DNA of 34,754 nucleotides from CAZXYS01 sp964645005. Its GTDB lineage: Bacteria > Bacteroidota > Ignavibacteria > Kapaibacteriales > UBA2268. Every line of letters starts with the position of its first letter. The stretch's first letter is position 1. The position numbers were made by a program, and so were the translations under genes. The stretch is from positions 1 to 34,754 of the forward strand of contig CAZXYS010000042.1 in NCBI GenBank assembly GCA_964645005.1, read 5' to 3'. Below are positions 32,379 through 34,754 of the stretch, in pieces. The notes under the pieces were generated by a model, which saw nothing but the letters and a program-made list of their open reading frames with translations, was not told where the DNA came from and searched no databases.

Positions 32379-32900
32379 TTAAAAATCAGTATAATAACAA
32401 GTCAAACTTAAAGAAAAAACATATCTTTTCCCAGCTTTTATATTTTTATCGGCAGATAATTTCTTCGGATAAGCCCTAATTAATATTTGTCCATTATCAT
32501 TTAGCTCGTAATTGAAATTTTCGAAATTTACCTGATCATTGGTTGTGGAATATATTAATAAGCTGCGCCAATCATTGCCGTCATAATATTCCCACGCCAA
32601 TTCCTTAATGTTTACACTGTCGGTGTTTGAATATATCCTGCCGCTAAATGTAACTTCTTTATTCTTCTGTCCCTGTATTGTAAATACAACGCTGTTTTTT
32701 GATGATTCAAATAATTTAGTCTCCCCGGGTGATATCGCTCCCAAAGGAACTGTAGATATATCTTCACTGATAGATATGGAACTGATAATCTTAACTTCAA
32801 AGTTCGATTGAGCTTCATAGACTTTCTTCTCATCCTGTGCATTAAGATAATCTGCAGTAGTGAATATTATCAAGATCAATATGAATAAAAATCTGTTCAT
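32379..32900 (-). CDS. Small secreted subunit D of the chaperone-usher locus (DUF4402-like)
   Basis: 173 residues with signal peptide MNRFLFILILIIFTTADYLN. The mature part has FEVKIISSISISEDISTVPL, VPLGAISPGE at about 50-59, VVFTIQGQ at about 70, LAWEYYDGNDWRSLLI and the C-terminal strand RYVFSLSLTCYYTDF. The G-rich LGAISPG and FTIQGQ pair is the clearest match to DUF4402 / spore-coat-U type pilins. Subunits A-C share the same order: LG-x4-G, F-x-L/I-x-G, W-x-x-x-Y...G-x-W, then a terminal alternating hydrophobic strand. It is the last subunit gene before the chaperone, so it may be the usher-proximal or tip-capping subunit. Function is inferred from context. Confidence 0.72.
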   Translation of the reverse strand: MNRFLFILILIIFTTADYLNAQDEKKVYEAQSNFEVKIISSISISEDISTVPLGAISPGETKLFESSKNSVVFTIQGQKNKEVTFSGRIYSNTDSVNIKELAWEYYDGNDWRSLLIYSTTNDQVNFENFNYELNDNGQILIRAYPKKLSADKNIKAGKRYVFSLSLTCYYTDF

Positions 32901-32926
32901 TACACTATTAAATTAATTACTTAGTT

Positions 32927-33451
32927 CTAAATGTTCGTAATTGACACTGTTATTAGTGCATTTATTGAATAACTTCCCGGTTTTGCATCTGGTGTAACAG
33001 TAATTTGATCCAATATCAATTTAAACCTGATATATGAGTCGCATTTATTTGCTCCCGGCGGTTGGTAAAGTTTAAAAATATCATTTACCTGATTATTATC
33101 AATGTAAGTTCCCGTCCAGGAACCATTTGAATAATTTATATATGTCCATCTCCATTTATCAATTTGTATACTTCCTTCGCCGGAATTAATTGTTGTTGTT
33201 AAATGGGTATTTACCTGATATTCCTTTTCCGATGATCCTATAAGACGAAATATTGTACTGTTATCCGTTCCGCCCGGTCCAGGCAAATGACCATTTGTTT
33301 TTCCAGCGAACAAAGCGCCCAATTCTATTGTTCTTTTTTCAGGATAAACATTTGAAGCGCAATCTTCATTTTCCTGTTCCTGAGAACTCAATAAAAATGT
33401 TGAGACAATTAATATTAATAGTGTTATCGATATTTGTTTTACTGTTTCCAT
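32927..33451 (-). CDS. Small secreted subunit C of the chaperone-usher locus
   Basis: The open frame extends to 33514, but METVKQISITLLILIVSTFL at 33451 is the natural start, since it begins a signal peptide directly. The longer frame would put a charged KKKK stretch in front. The mature protein has CASNVYPEKRTIELGALFAG, TIFRLIGS, KWRWTYINYSNGSWTGTYI, CDSYIRFKLILDQITVTPDA and the C-terminal PGSYSINALITVSITNI. The shared subunit landmarks (LG-x4-G, F-x-L-x-G, W-x-W-x-Y...G-S-W) and the final PG-x-Y beta strand place it as a paralogue of A, B and D. It is separated from B by a hairpin at 33469-33502, which may lower its expression. Confidence 0.75.
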   Translation of the reverse strand: METVKQISITLLILIVSTFLLSSQEQENEDCASNVYPEKRTIELGALFAGKTNGHLPGPGGTDNSTIFRLIGSSEKEYQVNTHLTTTINSGEGSIQIDKWRWTYINYSNGSWTGTYIDNNQVNDIFKLYQPPGANKCDSYIRFKLILDQITVTPDAKPGSYSINALITVSITNI

Positions 33452-33468
33452 TTTCTTTTTTTTAATTA

Positions 33469-33502
33469 AAACTGAGACGACTTTTTCAAGCCGTCCCAGT
33501 TT
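33469..33502 (-). promoter_or_regulatory. Intercistronic stem-loop between subunits B and C
   Basis: On the minus-strand RNA, AAACUGGGACGGCU (33502-33489) pairs with AGUCGUCUCAGUUU (33482-33469) in a 14-bp stem including two G-U pairs, with loop UGAAAA. It is followed by UAAUUAAAAAAAAG, so termination would be partial at best. It is positioned to protect the upstream subunit mRNA or attenuate transcription into C, D, chaperone and usher. Confidence 0.6.
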
Positions 33503-33541
33503 AATAAATTCCATCTAAATATGCAAGCTGAATTATGCATA

Positions 33542-34105
33542 CTAAATATTCAATGTCGCTGTGACAGTCATGTTAAATGAAGCCACTGCTGGCGGACAGT
33601 TTGACTGAGCTACCAGTTCAGTGCAAATTACTTCGAATGTAGCTTTGGCTTCGCAGGTGTTATCCCCTGATTCCTTTTTGAGCTTAACATCCGATAATGA
33701 CAACTCGTCGTTATCGCCATAAGTAGTTGTTCCATTATAATCCGTAACAACCCAATGACAGGTTACTTCAGCTTTACCGCCAAAGATTTTTCGCTGCATA
33801 TTTGTAGTTACAGTGTAGGTAGCTCCCTGATAATCATAGTCTTCGCCTTCCAAAGTAAACATTAGACTGTGACATCCGTTCCCTCCGTTTGAGGAAAAGT
33901 CCGTTACGGGAACTCCGTTAGCTAATGTATAACCAAGATAACAGGTGTTTCCATCAGGATAAATATTATAAGCGCAGTAAACTGTCGCGTTATAAATATT
34001 TGTTGCCTGTTCTGGAACATCTGGGATTGGACTTGGTGTTACACCAAACGCAGTCCGAACCAGCATGATCAGTATAATTCCTGTTGTTGTTAAGAGGTAC
34101 TTCAT
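33542..34105 (-). CDS. Small secreted subunit B of the chaperone-usher locus
   Basis: 187 residues with signal peptide MKYLLTTTGIILIMLVRTAF. The mature part has ATVYCAYNIYPDGNTCYLGY, LMFTLEGE, VTCHWVVTDYNGTTTYGD, CEAKATFEVICTEL and the C-terminal FNMTVTATLNI. It shares YC-x-Y-x-hydrophobic-(Y/W)P-(D/E) with subunit A and the common LG/F-x-L-x-G layout. Seven Cys residues suggest disulfides, as in many pilins. GGGGA precedes the ATG. It is the second gene of the operon, upstream of the hairpin at 33469, so it may be abundant together with A. Confidence 0.75.
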   Translation of the reverse strand: MKYLLTTTGIILIMLVRTAFGVTPSPIPDVPEQATNIYNATVYCAYNIYPDGNTCYLGYTLANGVPVTDFSSNGGNGCHSLMFTLEGEDYDYQGATYTVTTNMQRKIFGGKAEVTCHWVVTDYNGTTTYGDNDELSLSDVKLKKESGDNTCEAKATFEVICTELVAQSNCPPAVASFNMTVTATLNI

Positions 34106-34145
34106 TTTATTCCCCTTTTGTTTAAATAATCATGAATTATCTTAA

Positions 34146-34727
34146 TTATACACCGTTAAGATCTGCTGTTACCACTACGTCAAACTGATATACGCCAGGA
34201 TCTGCATTCCCTTGTATTTCAATATGCTTGGAGGTAACTCTCCACCAGTATCTACAGTTACAGTCACCCTCACCTGCAGGCTCTGTAAGAGATACATCAT
34301 CTTCCTGCGTGGTGCCGAAATTTTTCCATGAACCTTTATCGTCTTTTGAGTATTCCCAGAGCACCCATAGTCTTACTCTATTGCTGGAATTTGAGAAAAT
34401 CTTCCAACCACCAGCATAAGTAGCATCGGAAATTCCATTGTGTGTAACATGGTATACAGCTTCACTTGGTCCGCCAACATAGCCGATATCAAGTCCGTCA
34501 CACTGACCAGTCAATCTGAACAAGTGTGTTTTGGTAGGTGTAGCATAATTACCGCCGGCAACATAGGCACCGATATACTTGCTATTAGCATCTTCGGGCC
34601 AGAGGCTGTAATCACAGTAGATGTCCGCTTTGAAGTTGTTTGTGGAGGTCAACGGTCCGGGATCCTGTGCTAAAACTGTTCCAGTCATCATGACTGCTGC
34701 GAAAAGTAATGCGATGAGCTTTTTCAT
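34146..34727 (-). CDS. Small secreted subunit A of the chaperone-usher locus
   Basis: 193 residues with signal peptide MKKLIALLFAAVMMTGTVLA cut before QDPGP. The mature part has ADIYCDYSLWPEDANSKYIG, YIGAYVAGG, HLFRLTGQCDG, RLWVLWEYSKDDKGSWKNFG, CNCRYWWRVTSKHIEI and the C-terminal DPGVYQFDVVVTADLNGV. That final PG-x-Y beta strand with alternating hydrophobics is the edge feature of spore-coat-U/DUF4402 pilins. AAGGAG sits just upstream of the ATG. As the first gene seen in the operon it may be the major shaft subunit, but the operon may begin outside the window. It is a clear paralogue of B. Confidence 0.75.
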   Translation of the reverse strand: MKKLIALLFAAVMMTGTVLAQDPGPLTSTNNFKADIYCDYSLWPEDANSKYIGAYVAGGNYATPTKTHLFRLTGQCDGLDIGYVGGPSEAVYHVTHNGISDATYAGGWKIFSNSSNRVRLWVLWEYSKDDKGSWKNFGTTQEDDVSLTEPAGEGDCNCRYWWRVTSKHIEIQGNADPGVYQFDVVVTADLNGV

Positions 34728-34754
34728 ATTAAACTCCTTAGAATTTGTTTAAAA

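Overview
The window looks like chromosome from a member of the Bacteroidota/Ignavibacteriota (FCB) group. Three things support this: cargo-type C-terminal sorting domains of the type IX secretion system (T9SS), a fused KorA plus KorB 2-oxoglutarate:ferredoxin oxidoreductase, and many short interspersed palindromes between genes. A 10-N run at 31694-31703 shows the sequence is a scaffold from a draft or metagenomic assembly. Housekeeping genes have moderate GC. Several genes for exported proteins (2-2347, 22416-24157, about 29040-33451) are visibly AT-richer. Taxonomy is inferred from gene content only.

Layout, left to right. (1) 1-4860: the end of a large Asp-box T9SS cargo protein, a tRNA-Ser(GCU), an SDR oxidoreductase and TraB/GumN lipoprotein pair, and an orphan T9SS sorting-domain fragment between inverted palindromic repeats. 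(2) 4858-10606, minus strand: a carbamoyl-phosphate/ornithine cluster, argF > arcC > pyrB-like > rocD > COG2403 P-loop GTPase. Carbamate kinase sits beside two carbamoyltransferases and an ornithine aminotransferase, with no arginine deiminase. (3) 10965-14036: an accessory patch with a RAYT-type HUH transposase and matching REP hairpins, a MntA-HepT toxin-antitoxin pair, a DUF488 protein with a Panacea/YwgA-like N-terminus, and a second T9SS fragment. (4) 14201-18895: mtgA, pcm, miaA, a PBP4-type dacB and a small unknown protein. (5) 18947-24160: a secreted beta-propeller/transglutaminase protein between inverted repeats, pth, a WD40-like T9SS cargo protein and a frameshifted secreted protein. 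(6) 24161-27124, minus strand: korA-korB with a terminator. (7) 27125-28130: intergenic, with a third T9SS fragment and a palindrome pair.

(8) 28041-34727, minus strand, is the most interesting locus. Four small secreted proteins share the same landmark motifs and end in subunit-like beta strands. They are followed by a PapD-like periplasmic chaperone and a 1060-residue usher-like outer-membrane protein whose C-terminus is an OmpA peptidoglycan-binding domain. The operon ends at a strong intrinsic terminator. I read it as an atypical chaperone-usher surface-fibre system in a lineage where T9SS and type V (FimA/Mfa) pili are the better-known surface pathways. The C-terminal third of the usher differs in base composition from the rest, and two intergenic structures (33469-33502 and 31384-31429) sit where subunit, chaperone and usher expression could be set apart. 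The scaffold gap lies inside the chaperone. Reading the frame beyond it recovers a plausible true C-terminus ending at 31494.
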